From: Strongylocentrotus purpuratus
Taxonomy: Eukaryota; Echinodermata; Echinoidea; Camarodonta; Strongylocentrotidae
Reading direction: 5' to 3'
DNA length: 64,000 bases
Assembly (NCBI RefSeq): GCF_000002235.5
Contig: NW_022145609.1
Span: forward strand, 9,679,551 to 9,743,550
Each line of letters begins with the position of its first letter. The first letter of the stretch is position 1. This document shows positions 36,101 through 46,850 of this stretch, piece after piece. The position numbers were made by a program, and so were the translations under genes. The notes under the pieces are model-generated. The model searched no databases, was not told the origin of the DNA, and saw nothing but the letters and a program-made list of their open reading frames with translations.

Positions 36101-36189
36101 ATTAGAGATATTTCGCCTTTGGAAGTCCCATTCAGATCACTGTAGAACGTTGCCTTGGAGAGAACTGGAGATTCAATATCGTCAGCCAT
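30194..36189 (-). CDS. PIGW: Phosphatidylinositol-glycan biosynthesis class W protein (GWT1 family inositol acyltransferase)
   Basis: Coding exons in transcript order: 36189-36017, 35626-35228, 34859-34700, 33874-33624, 32060-31919, 30889-30805 and 30414-30194. They total 1431 nt in continuous frame with AG/GT junctions and give 476 residues, close to vertebrate PIGW (about 500). PIGW acylates the inositol ring of glucosaminyl-phosphatidylinositol during GPI-anchor synthesis in the ER membrane. Family marks seen are FPRRFAKTE followed by [12 protein letters not shown] (from about residue 152), [31 protein letters not shown], and [12 protein letters not shown] near the C-terminal third. The many hydrophobic stretches fit a multi-pass membrane protein. 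The start at MADDIE lies 9 nt inside an exon whose acceptor is CTCCCCAG, so a 5' UTR exon is expected upstream. A CpG-rich stretch with a possible donor near 36979-37030 is a candidate. Confidence 0.95.
30485..30507. repeat. Poly-A tract in the last PIGW intron
   Basis: A run of about 23 A on the plus strand inside the last intron of PIGW. It is a simple repeat. Confidence 0.8.
31590..31870 (+). mobile_element. CR1/L2-like LINE 3' remnant
   Basis: Plus-strand translation by eye gives fragments like [15 protein letters not shown] and [12 protein letters not shown], with intervening stops. This is the usual C-terminus of CR1/L2-type reverse transcriptases. It is followed by GCACCTTGAGTAAG and a TTATTATTATTA tail, typical for their 3' ends. 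It lies in the PIGW intron between exons 32060-31919 and 30889-30805, in the opposite orientation to the gene. Confidence 0.6.
32320..32545 (+). mobile_element. SINE-like repeat
   Basis: The segment contains CGTTTCGAGACCCGCC, TTTGGCAAGACATTGATC, GGTGATGTAAATGGGTACCT and ends with AAACTGAGTATTATAACAAT. This order resembles tRNA-related SINE bodies common in marine invertebrates. An internal RNA polymerase III promoter was not clearly identified, so this is a tentative call. It lies in a PIGW intron. Confidence 0.45.
32869..33581. mobile_element. Inverted-repeat element with GGGGGTGTTTCAC ends, holding a second repeat
   Basis: It starts GGGGGTGTTTCACAAAGATC and ends with the inverted copy ATCTTTGTGAAACACCCCC. 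A 310-bp relative lies at 46473-46782. The extra length here comes from an internal segment (about 33120-33340) that matches 46868-47045, part of a different, TA-flanked family. It lies in a PIGW intron. No target duplication is clear. Confidence 0.6.
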
Positions 36190-37181
36190 TCTGCTGTTCT
36201 GGGGAGTTGTAAAAGGACCAAGAAAAAATAACAAGTTGAAGATTACAATTTTACCTTTTCTCTCTTTTCTAACAAGAAAGATATGACTGACCTCCCCATC
36301 TTATCAGATTACAAACACCTAGAACTAGATCTAAGCATAATTAATTGTTCAAACAAAATTATCTTTTAGTTTTGACTCAATGGGATGGAGACGTCCATGA
36401 ACATTGAAGTTTGACTTTGAGTAGATCTAGACCTATATGACGGTTTTGAGAAACTATGTGATGTACAAGAAGTTGCTCTGAATTCATTTTTCCAGTCAAT
36501 ATGCATGCGCAGATGAGCGAGTTTTTAATTTCTTTTCAATTTTGGTGTTAGTTAATTGCTCAGTTTTGAATCAAAAAATGTTTTTGCAATAAAGATTTGC
36601 ATGCCATGATGTACCGTCTGTGTATTTGGAAAGTTTGATAAATTTAGTTCCGGTGACAAACTTTTTCCCATACCAGACGGTTATTTTTGAATTCTGCCCG
36701 ACTCCAACACGATCATCGGCCTAGCCCTAGGCCTAGCCTAGGCCTAGCGCCTCGAGCTGGGCGAAGGCGAATTGGCGAAATCAAATTCATGACAGTGACA
36801 CACCCCGAAATGCCTATTTCACTTTTGCGAGCCTAGTTCATCACTTTCCTTTCTGGCTATGGCCAATTTTCACGACAAAAGAATACGGCGCCAAGAATAC
36901 TTAAGAAAGCAAATATTGCAAAATACCAGAAGTTAATACAGATTAGATCTAGAGGTAAACAAAATAAATAATCTTACAATTCTCATTCGCGTCGCGTCGC
37001 GTCGGTCTGCTGCAGATACGACTGAAATTGCGGAGAGAATTAGAAAAGCATGATTTGGACTACTATGGTATCATGGAGTAAAAAAAAAAGGAAATAAACC
37101 CCTGGTGAAGACGCTTTTAAAATCGAGGAGTTACCCCTCGTATTGCCTCATCAAATTGTGTGCCCTCCGGAGGAACTATGT

Positions 37182-37472
37182 AGGCGCGGATCCGGGATTT
37201 CTTAGGGGTAGGGGCGCAAATTTGAAAATAATTTGAAATTTAGTGTGCTGAAATATGAAAATCGTGCCGGCCAATATTTCGTTTTTTTTTTGTTTTTTTT
37301 TGCTCCCAAAATTTTGAAAATTGCGTCGGCCGAAAATTCGCTCAAGGGGGGGGGGGGGGGGGGGCATCTCCAAAAAAGTTAAAATTCACGTTAAAAAATG
37401 TTTAAATAAACATTTTTCCCAGGGGGGGGGGGCGGGGCCTCCGACCCCCCCCCCCTGGATCCGCCACTGTTC
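37182..37472. mobile_element. hAT-like MITE with poly-G
   Basis: It begins AGGCGCGGATCCGGG and ends GGATCCGCCACTGTTC. An 8-bp duplication AACTATGT flanks it at 37174-37181 and 37473-37480. Internal runs of T, G and C are present. It lies upstream of PIGW. Confidence 0.75.
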
Positions 37473-37500
37473 AACTATGTACGTGATTTTCTATACTCAG

Positions 37501-38105
37501 GCAGTGGCAGATCCATGGTGGGGGTATTGGGGGGGGGGGGCCAGGCCAAGGCCCCATCCCAGGCAAAACCAAAGTTTTAAAAAAAGATGGTTACGACAAT
37601 TTTACCTCTAAAAAAAGACAAAAAAAGACAGGCCCCCACCCCTTGAAAAAAAAGAAGTAAAAATAATGGTATTTAACATTTTTTTTGTTTGTTTTGCTCA
37701 AGAGGGGGGGGGGGGGGGGGTTGAGTAAATTTTCCTGGATTGAGAGTGGATTTAACTTGAAGGAGAACAGGCTGTCCCTAAGGACTCCATTTTTAATGGT
37801 GGTGAGGGGGGGGGGGGACGATAATGAGGGCCGCGAGCCACAATTCAATATGATATTCACACCAAAAGGTGTACAAATTTGTGCGCGCTCGCTTGCAACT
37901 TACCCGTGGTATGAAGTTGAAGAGTTGAACATTTGGGCAAATAGAGGCGTCAGCCCCCCCCCCCCCCCCCCGCCATCGCCAACAGCCAACATGTACCCGG
38001 ACGCCTATGCATGCATGACACCTCTGATTTCCACTGGGTAAGGGATGAGATTTTCAAACGTTTCGGTTCCTTTCACCCTTTTGAATGAAATCCTATAGGC
38101 CCACG
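37501..38105. repeat. Homopolymer-rich DNA with a second GGCAGATCCATGG end
   Basis: GGCAGTGGCAGATCCATGG followed by a G run looks like the left end of another member of the GGATCC hAT-like family. The right end could not be fixed. Several G runs and one C run follow, up to about 37970. No gene is seen. Confidence 0.45.
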
Positions 38106-38132
38106 CAGTAGCGTACGCAGGATTTTTTTCAA

Positions 38133-38164
<32 letters not shown>

Positions 38165-38229
38165 GAGGACAAATATATATTTTTTGGGGTCCTAAAATTT
38201 GAAAATTTGCCGGGGGGGGGGGTTCCTCC

Positions 38230-38272
<43 letters not shown>

Positions 38273-38286
38273 TGCGTACGCGCCTG
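38106..38286. mobile_element. hAT-like MITE, GTACGC type, mostly poly-G and poly-C
   Basis: The 181-bp element starts CAGTAGCGTACGCAGG and ends CCTGCGTACGCGCCTG. It has a perfect 8-bp duplication GGCCCACG at 38098-38105 and 38287-38294. Between the ends are about 30 G, the segment TCCTAAAATTTGAAAATTTG, and about 40 C. More than half the element is homopolymer. Confidence 0.85.
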
Positions 38287-38504
38287 GGCCCACGGTTATC
38301 TAGACTCACCAAACTGAGAAATAGCTTTTGGGGGAGGAGATCATGCAGGCCCTACTTTCAAAGTCTGAAAGAAATCATAAAACATTTAACGAACGTTATA
38401 CCAGGCAAATCTTCATAGACCCATGTTGGATTATGCCTAATTCCAACAACTTTTGGTTACAGATATCGGATGCAACCCTATGCATAAGCACCTCTCCCCT
38501 GAGC

Positions 38505-38541
38505 TCTCTCTCTCTCTCTCATCATCATCATCATCATCATG
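38505..38541. repeat. CT and ATC microsatellites
   Basis: A (CT)n run is followed at once by (ATC)n. It encodes a spurious Ser/His run. Confidence 0.85.
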
Positions 38542-38649
38542 ATACGAGGAGAGGTAGATCCTCAGTAATCCTCGGTCACTTCTTCAGGGTTGGTTATGTT
38601 CTAGAGCTAGGTTAACTCATTGCACATGCGCAGGTTTAGGACGGTTTTG

Positions 38650-38960
38650 ATCATATCAAATTAACTTAATTCAAATCGCTCAGACCACCAGTGCTTATCC
38701 AGTCTCATCTTGAAGATATCAATGGAGTTTGAGTCAATTATTTCTTGAGGGAGACTAGTAGTTGGACACCACTCTGTTGCTAAAAAATCATTTCCTTATG
38801 TTTAGACGAGACCTTTCCTTGAAAATCTTTAGAGAGTGTCCTCGGCCCGGGTTCGAGTATTCAGTGATAAGGTGAAGAAGTGACTTGGGTCCAGCTTTAC
38901 TAAGCCCTTTAGTATTTTGAAGACTGTAATAGCTCTTTCTCTCTCTCTCTTGGCATTCGA
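38650..38960 (-). pseudogene. Degenerate LINE C-terminus (CR1/Jockey group)
   Basis: The minus-strand translation gives short fragments of the terminal reverse transcriptase region typical of invertebrate CR1/Jockey-type elements (RAITVFKILKG-like and IFKERSRLNIRKWFFSN-like words, partly obscured), with stops. It is an old, 5'-truncated remnant. Confidence 0.5.
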
Positions 38961-39189
38961 TTTATTACAGAAAATAACTCACATTTCCCCAAAAATACTT
39001 ACACACCCTCGGCGCTACGCCATTGTTTGTGGCTAAAAATGATGTGACAAATTAAATTTACACTTATATCAGTCTTTTAAGGATACCGTGGATGTTTTCG
39101 TTAAATTACGCAGATAGCTAGTTGGCTGTAAACTTCAGTTTCATCTATTACGCAATATTAACATTGACTTTTGTCTGCAGTACTAGTAG

Positions 39190-41684
39190 TAGACCGAAAG
39201 CTTCAGTCTCTATAATCGTCGGTTGTTCCACTGAGACTACGTCTGGCTCCACTAGACCTCCGGTTATAGAGACTGAACGACTGCCTATGCCAGCCTGTGT
39301 TGAACTTATTCCGCTAGATTTTAGCCGCTAGGCCCCTCCCACAAACTTGCCACGGCCGTATTGTTATGCCCCCAAAATCCCCCAAAATGTCATTTTACCT
39401 CGTTCATTTCCAATTTTAAATTAGGCCTAGGCTATAATACATCGGTTCCACTTACTAACTTGATTGATATAATCCGTTTAATGGTCCCTTTTAAGGAAAT
39501 TATCGGTCAAAATCGACATCCTGAAGATTGGAGACAAGCCAATGTCACGGCAGTCTTCAAAAAAGGCGATAGAAGCAAGCCATCTAACTATCGGCCGGTA
39601 TCCCTAACTTGTATAGTATGCAAGATGCTAGAACACATCCTCTCAAGTACCATCCGAGGTCATCTTGATCTGCACAACATCCTGACTGACTGCCAGCACG
39701 GCTTTAGGAAACATCATAGCTGTGAAACTCAGCTGTTGGCAACCTTGGAGGATCTCAACAGTGGCATCGATGAGAAGAAACAACTCGACTGCTTGATTCT
39801 TGACTTCTCGAAAGCCTTCGATGTTGTAGCCCACAGGAGGCTACTGTACAAACTGGATCATTATGGCATCCAGGGATCTACTCACAACTGGATCCAGAAC
39901 TGGCTAACCAATCGTACACAGGCTGTTGTGGTAGATGGCGAGAGATCATCCGACGTGTCTGTGGACTCCGGTGTTCCCCAGGGTACCGTGTTAGGCCCAC
40001 TCCTCTTCATACTGTACATTAATGACATCGCTACTAATATCTCGTCCTCCATCAGACTGTTCGCAGATGACTGCCTCATCTACAGAGAAATCCAGTCTGA
40101 ACAGGATGCTGCACTTCTTCAAGAGGATCTTGACACCCTATCAAAATGGTCCCTTGATTGGCAGATGAGATTCAACCCTGCAAAGTGCTCCCTACTCCGT
40201 ATCACCAAGAAACGTCGCAGTATTGAGACAACATACAGCATGAGAGGGGCTGATCTGCAGCAAGTTGACAATCACCCATACCTTGGCGTGGAATTCTCTT
40301 CCAAGATGGACTGGGGTGTACATATCAACAATGTCACAAGCAAAGCCCGGAAATCGCTCAACTTCCTTCAACGGAATCTTTACAAGTGTCCTGAGAAGAT
40401 CAAGCAGCAGGCTTATACTTCCCTGGTACGGCCAATCTTGGAGTATTCGTGTACAGCATGGGATCCCTACTTCCAGAAGCACATTTCAGCCCTTGAATCA
40501 GTGCAAAGGAAAGCTGCCCGTTTTGTGAAAGGGAACTATCAGCGTACAGCTAGCGTCAGCCAGATGCTGCAGGAGCTGAAGTGGCCTTCACTTCAAGATA
40601 GGAGGACAGTTGCACGTCTTACCATGCTGTTCAAGATCAACTCTCATGAACTCCCGATTACCATCCCAGAGAAGTTTATTCCAGTCGCCAACAACCCCAA
40701 AAGACCAGTCACCCGTAGTCAAAGACCAAGCCAGTACATCAACTACTCTGCCAGGACCGAAGCATACAAGAACAGCTTCTATCCACGTACCATTCAGCAA
40801 TGGAATCGACTACCAGCCACCATCATCAAAGAGTCAACATCGGCTAAGTCCTTCAATACCAAAGTTTGGAGCTACATGCAGAATGACCACTCAGCCCAGC
40901 TGTGCACAGGCGGGATAGAGCGTCGATGTGGCTCTACTTCATCTATAAATTAGATGATGTCTACAACCCACTCTATTTTATGAGCACCTTATTATTTTTG
41001 TTTTTGAACTTTGCATCAGTTGTGATGTTTGTTGACAGTTTGCGATGCCACGGAAATCTGGACGTATATACCAATTGGTCCTGTCCAGTACCACCTTAGA
41101 TGTAGATCCATGTTGAAAATCTTGCAAGCCGTGTTAAACTCTCGCTGCCGTCAATCTCATCCCTTCTAGTCTACGCCGAAGGCAAAATGATTATGAAGGA
41201 AAAACTGTGATAACGCCATTACGAACGTGTAGATGGCGCACAGTCTTTCCTTCATAATCATTTTGCCTTCGGCGTAGACTAGAAGGGATGAGATTGACGG
41301 CAGCGAGAGTTTAACACGGCTTGCAAGATTTTCAACATGGATGTCGATTTTGACCGATAATTTCCTTAAAAGGGACCATTAAACGGATTATATCAATCAA
41401 GTTAGTAAGTGGAACCGATGTATTATAGCCTAGGCCTAATTTAAAATTGGAAATGAACGAGGTAAAATGACATTTTGGGGGATTTTGGGGGCATAACAAT
41501 ACGGCCGTGGCAAGTTTGTGGGAGGGGCCTAGCGGCTAAAATCTAGCGGAATAAGTTCAACACAGGCTGGCATAGGCAGTCGTTCAGTGTACCTCGTTCA
41601 GTCTCTATAACCGGAGGTCTAGTGGAGCCAGACGTAGTCTCAGTGGAACAACCGACGATTATAGAGACTGAAGCTTTCGGTCTA
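39190..41684. mobile_element. Mutator-like foldback element carrying a LINE insert
   Basis: The ends TAGACCGAAAGC and GCTTTCGGTCTA and the arms are the same as in the 895-bp copy at 25822-26716. A perfect 9-bp target duplication TACTAGTAG lies at 39181-39189 and 41685-41693. The left arm is interrupted at about 39520 by 1.59 kb of reverse transcriptase sequence, after which the arm resumes at CATGTTGAAAATC (41112). The right arm carries a small extra segment near 41590. The element lies between PIGW and REX1BD, and its right edge is only about 90 bp from the proposed REX1BD start codon. Confidence 0.88.
39521..41111 (+). mobile_element. 5'-truncated non-LTR retrotransposon (CR1/Jockey group) inside the foldback arm
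   Basis: An uninterrupted frame runs from the left junction to the stop at 40953 (about 478 codons from the junction). It begins within the reverse transcriptase (AVFKKGDRSKPSNYRPVSLT) and includes the FSKAFDVVAH, SGVPQGTVLGPLLF and FADDCLIYR blocks, the palm, and a long C-terminal segment ending near SFNTKVWSYM. No endonuclease domain is present, as expected for 5' truncation. The 3' UTR is about 150 bp and ends TTAGATGTAG. ATCC on both sides (after CGAC on the left, before ATG on the right) may be a 4-bp target duplication. The frame also reads back into the foldback arm, which supplies the upstream ATG by chance. Confidence 0.85.
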
Positions 41685-41775
41685 TACTAGTAGTAGAGAC
41701 CGCGGTGAGGCAGAATCCTCGAAAAACCAGCAAAATTTGATGAGCAGTGACCGAGTTCACAATTGAATAATCAAA

Positions 41776-44544
41776 ATGGTAACTATAACTCCCTGACTGT
41801 ATTTAAAGTTTGCTGATGAAATTATGGCCGAAATTATTAGATTACGCGTTTTGGCTTAAATGTTGTGAATTGTGCAGAGTTGAGCTTGAAAAGTGGCCGT
41901 GTATAATTCTGCACCGTGATGCTCGCTAGCTACTGCCAGGCCGGTTGGCGCGGCCGGTTTGGGCTGGGCAGATATCAGATCAGGGTCCCGTGCCTAGAAA
42001 CCGTCATAAGTCTAACTTCTTGACTATCCCATTGAAACGTGTGTTATAGAATTAACACGCATTTCAATGGGATAGTCAAGAAGTTAGACTTATGACGGTT
42101 TCTAGGAACGGGTCCCTGAGTCGTATAATTTGGCAATGATGGTCTGGCTGGCTGGTAGATGATCCTCTCTCACCAGTCCAGGCCAGATGAAAATCTGAAA
42201 TAGGATATTGATATTACTTAACCTTAACCAAAGCTTCAAAGACAAAGCTAACACAAAAAAAGATCATCATCTGACTATTGGACAACTACACTTCAGTGGC
42301 AATGCCATTCATCGAAACCAATCCAGTAAATCAATGAAATGCTGGAGGTAAAGTTTGATGGCGATCTTTGCTCAAGTTTAATTTCTTACAATTGTCCTGT
42401 CTTTATATTTCCAGAAGGATGAAGGACCACAGACAATGCTGCATGAGTTCTATTCTCTGCAGGAGGAGAGAGTCAAAGTCTACAAATTATTAGATGAGTA
42501 AGTGAAGAAGAGAGTGAAGAGTTGATTGGCAACTAGTCTACCATTACTCAAGCAATGCTTAAAGTGACTCAGTAACATTGTCTCAGATTCTGTAACAACA
42601 CCCTGGATTTAACTCATGCTGCAGTCATAATTATAATCATTTAGGTCAGTCAGGAACCCCATGACTTTTACAAGCCGATCGCCTGTCTGATTATCAAGAT
42701 AGTTATGATTGGAAATCAAAATTAAATTTTCCATTTTCCTAATGGTTTTTATAACACCACATTCTATTGGGGGAAATGAGTATTGTAAAACCGGTCACTC
42801 AAAGATTTTTACTTTTTTTGAGGCACTTCATGATCATTTTGAAGCACAATTTTGTTAGGGCTTCAATATTACACCATCACACAGACACTGATTACACGTA
42901 GGGCCATGCATCTCAGATTTAACGTTGTTAAACAATGCCTTTAACCACTGAAATCGAAAAGACAATTACATTTACAGTATGCGCCTCACTTGAATATCAT
43001 TAACTTGTATGTCTCTCTGTTTAATGTTTTATTATCATTTCTTTGATGTTTTTCCAATTACAAGATACAAGATATTTTATTTGGTCTTTGCAAACAAGTT
43101 ACATAGAAAATTGTTTTCCACTGGCGTTACAGTCATACAGTCATAATTGTTTGTTTGCATTGGTCTCCAGGTAGAAATACTTTGCTTCTTTAAATCAGAT
43201 GGAATTAAGAATCTGCATGTTTCTTAATGAATAATTCTTGGTAGTATGTTATCAGTTACATTTTGTTTTAATGTCAACATTTCTATTATTATTGTATTTG
43301 GGTACACATTCAACAAAATTGTTATATTTTGTATTATGTTTGTAATCAATAATCACTAAAATGTAATTTGATAATTTGATTAGTATGTTGCAGATAAAAA
43401 TAAATTCAATTCAATGATAATTATACTTCAAATGTTTGCAATGTAATGTAACCGTTTGTTACATTTGTAAATGTTTATTTGAATTTTGAAATGTACATTA
43501 CTGTAAAACATCGTGTATATTTTGACAAGGAATTTCCAAGCTTTATGAATGGTATTGAATAATTGTGGAAATTAGTTGATTCAGTTGCAAGAAATCTTGA
43601 ATTTGCCAAGCAAAGCAATAGCAGATTATGTCTTCTGGTATTAAATTGTAATTATTCTATATCCTTGCCTTAATTCCCAACAGAGGGCATAAAGCATACT
43701 TGAATACATCACCAGACTATGACTTTGAAGCATACCGTCAGGTAGTACATGACAGAACAGAGGATTTCAAGCGTATCTCCCAGAGAATCATCAGCATTGA
43801 GGCGGAGTTTCGAGAAGAGTACCAGAAAGTTGCCGTTGCTGATTGCTTGAAGAAGATACAGGAAGCAGAACAGGACAAACTTGAAAAGGTTTGGGGAATA
43901 TTTCGTGTTTTTCACTTTAAAAACCCAACCCCTCATTTGACCATGGATAGACAAACTAACTCTTCCTGGTCAGCTTTTTGAGACTGAAAACAGGATTTAC
44001 TCTCCATTGGCTTACATCTTTACCAAGAACATGATATGTCTAGCTCTGGTAATCTAAGCTTGACCTGAATTCTTAAATGGCTAGATCAATTAGATAAGTT
44101 GATGACATTACCTAAATGAGTCTTTAGTCTGTTAACCGTTAATTAATTATTAATCAATTGAATTATTTTATCTCAGATTGACTAATGCATTGCACTATTA
44201 TTGTCAATTGTATTACTTTATGTGTGTGTTTCCATTATTATAATTATTATTGTTTTTTTTAGACTGCAGCCTTTCAACTGACAAAACAGAAATTGCAGGA
44301 TGAGCCTGGTTGTGACGAGTTCAAGAGGGAGGTTTCTGATCTGAAAAACGGGTAAGTTACATCGCCAGATCTGAAAGGGTTTGTGCAAATGGTTCTGCCC
44401 CCCTCCCCGACCTCTCTCTCTTTGAATGAAGAATAATTATGTTGTTCTTGCTACGTATAGATCTCTTACTGTCACGTTTCCGTTATTTGATTAAAAGTGT
44501 TTCCAGCAATTTGATTTCAGTTTCATATGTTATGGATTGTGGTG

Positions 44545-44580
<36 letters not shown>

Positions 44581-45040
44581 CAATACCAATCAAGTTCATA
44601 CACTTGGCGTGTAAACTGAAATAAATATAGATGGATAGGAATGTTAGGTAGGCTCCTTCTTGTTCTCCTGCTCCCTTCTCTTTATCCTCCATCTCCTTTT
44701 CATTCTTTTTTCCCACCTCCTTCTTCTATTTCTCTTTTCCAAAGAAGGCTTTTGGACAGATACTTTTCACTCCTTGGTGATCTGTATTCCTACAAAACCT
44801 CTATGTACTATTAAAATAAATTTTGCTATGTACAGTTTCATAATTTTATTTATATTTTATAATGCATCAAAGTTAAAGAATGTTAAGTATTTAGCTTTCG
44901 TTTGATCCGTCTAACTTCTGGGTGTGCTGAGAATTTTATCCTTTTCATAATTTTTTATTTCATTTGTCAGATTGGCACAGGTAATGGAGAAGATAACGGA
45001 TGCAATGGAAGATATGAAGTATGAAACTGAAGGCTTATGA
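41776..45040 (+). CDS. REX1BD: Required for excision 1-B domain-containing protein
   Basis: Coding exons: 41776-41778 (proposed, ATG only), 42415-42497, 43684-43888, 44263-44351 and 44971-45040. They total 450 nt in continuous frame, 149 residues. Conserved family words are LHEFYSLQEERVKVYKLLDE, GHKAYL, SPDYDFEAYRQVVHD and IQEAEQDKLE. These correspond to the REX1B domain found in human REX1BD (C19orf60) and in the Chlamydomonas REX1-B protein linked to DNA repair. Most of the protein is predicted coiled helix. The start is uncertain. The first full coding exon is open upstream of an in-frame ATG at 42436, which would give 141 residues. Alternatively the ATG at 41776 followed at once by a GTAACT donor gives a one-codon first exon in the right phase. 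An AATAAA lies at 45484. Human function is poorly known. Confidence 0.85.
41981..42118. mobile_element. Palindromic hAT-like MITE
   Basis: The 138-bp element starts CAGGGTCCCGTGCCTAGAAA, ends TTTCTAGGAACGGGTCCCTG, and is a near-perfect hairpin over its whole length with a loop around GTTATAGAATTAAC. The CAGGG...CCCTG ends suggest hAT. No clean 8-bp target duplication is seen. It lies in the first intron of REX1BD if the upstream start is right. Confidence 0.75.
44548..44577. repeat. TA microsatellite
   Basis: (TA)n of 30 bp in the last intron of REX1BD. Confidence 0.9.
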
Positions 45041-45483
45041 CAGCATCTCCTAGACAATGAACAGTCAAATCTACTACAGTAACGACCTCTGCAGGAAAGA
45101 CTGATCAGATTCCTTTGAGAAGTGATTCAGGGGGTCATCCTGCTTCTCTGGTGCAGGGTCTAGGCCAGGGGGTTCCCCCATTTGCTTCTCTTCAACTAAT
45201 ATGTAAATCCAATATTGGATTGAAGTTTCATCAAAACTAACTTTGAGTTGAACAAAAGAAGTTGGACCGTGGTCTAAGTCTTCTCGTTGTTTAAAAATGA
45301 CTGGTTCCTATACTAGCACCGGTTCAAATTGATAGAATACGATTATGGACCATTCAGATCATCAGGAGAACAGGGCTTTTGCAGGTGCAAACGGAGTTGG
45401 TGTTCCAGTATCGTTTCCACCTCGATGGGGACAGGGGTTGTTCAAATCTGTTGCAATTTCTTCTTTTAGTTCGAGCCTGCAGA

Positions 45484-45489
45484 AATAAA
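45484..45489 (+). terminator. Candidate poly(A) signal of REX1BD
   Basis: AATAAA 444 bp 3' of the REX1BD stop codon on the plus strand. Confidence 0.5.
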
Positions 45490-45520
45490 ACAATGTCAGT
45501 TTTCTGATTTCTGGAGGTTA

Positions 45521-46073
45521 AAGGGATAGTTGAGTTCTGTTTTCAGAGTGCAAATGCCTTCAAAGTGCATGGTTATTGCTCTTATTCTTATCTATGACAT
45601 TTCTAGTGCCCTTTTAGGACCTTAAATTGCTATGAAGGTAATTTTAGACCCCAAAATGTGTGAAATTTATCCAATACGATCATACCAACTCAGCTCCACT
45701 TAAAAAAAAAAATATGGTGACCATTAATTAATTAAAAATAACAATACATGGGCCGGCTGGTTGTGCGTAATATAACCGACACGAAAAAGCCAACAGAAAA
45801 GCCAACATCGGCATTGGCTGAAACGTAACGTAAAAGGCGCCATTTCGTTTTTTCAACGGCTTTCAAATTATTGAATATTTGTGGTGGTAAACAAGTATTA
45901 GATATCATTATATTTATGGATATTTCAGCCGTCCCTGAACCGATTTTGATCAAAGAAAGATGATTTTGTCATTTAAATTGTATGTTCTTTCAAATTTGAC
46001 ACTCAGTTTTTCATTATCTCACAACAAAATTATTTTGTGTAGCGCCCTATGCAACAGAACTCAACTATCCCTT
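45521..46073. mobile_element. TA-flanked MITE (AAGGGATAGTTGAG ends)
   Basis: It begins AAGGGATAGTTGAGTTCTG and ends with the inverted copy CAGAACTCAACTATCCCTT. TA flanks both sides (45519-45520 and 46074-46075). At 553 bp it is longer than the other TA-flanked elements here, and it has no recognisable transposase. Tc1/mariner-type ancestry is likely. It starts about 30 bp past the REX1BD poly(A) signal. Confidence 0.7.
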
Positions 46074-46472
46074 TAAAGGGGAAATCTAATGTACCCCGAT
46101 TTCAAGTTGGTTTTAATAAAAGCAGAAAACTAGTGAAAGTTTGAGCAATATCCGATTCAAAATCATTTATTGTTCAATAAAATGAAGCTTGTAAAAAAAT
46201 CGATCCAATGACAATTCATTTTCTTCGAGATGTGAATCACACTCGGATGTGCAGTGGGCATAATTTGAGTGTTTAGAAAGGGGGAAATTCAGGTAGATTG
46301 AGCAGGACCTCTTGAGATAGACGCGTTTTGTTTTCCATTGGGATTTGTTTGACACTCCTATCGCAATCCATAAAGTACTTCAACTGTTTTACCTTTTGTA
46401 TGAGAATGTGCATATATTCTGTACAAAATAATTTGTTTATGTTATTGTTATGTGTATTTGTTGTGGGAGCAG

Positions 46473-46782
46473 GGGGGTGTTTCACAAAGATCCTAAGTTG
46501 AACTTATCTCTAAGTTGGACTTAACAATTATGGAAAGCCGTTAGCATCTTTGAAAATATTTTGTTAAAGTTATTTTAAAGGCATGACAATGTTGATTCAA
46601 ATCATTCATATTTTCTATTATCATGCAAGGTTTCATTTTCTTGATGTGGAATTTATGAAAAGTCTAAAATACTTGAGTTTTTGCCTTTGAATATATTTTA
46701 TTTAAGGCGACAAATGGCTCTCCATAATTTATAAGTCCAACTTAGAGTTAAGTTTGACTTAAAATCTTTGTGAAACACCCCC
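46473..46782. mobile_element. Inverted-repeat element with GGGGGTGTTTCAC ends
   Basis: A 310-bp element with ends matching those at 32869 and 33581. The right part (AAATGGCTCTCCATAATTT, then AAGTCCAACTTAGAGTTAAG) is shared with the copy in the PIGW intron. It is the simpler of the two copies. Confidence 0.65.
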
Positions 46783-46850
46783 AGGACTCCCAACTTCTAT
46801 GGACCAAAGTCTCGAACTACAAACCTAACCCTTGCCCTTAATCGAACTTA

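Noticed and set aside
39122-39331. 69-residue open frame before the LINE
   Set aside because: Chance translation of the foldback arm; not a gene.
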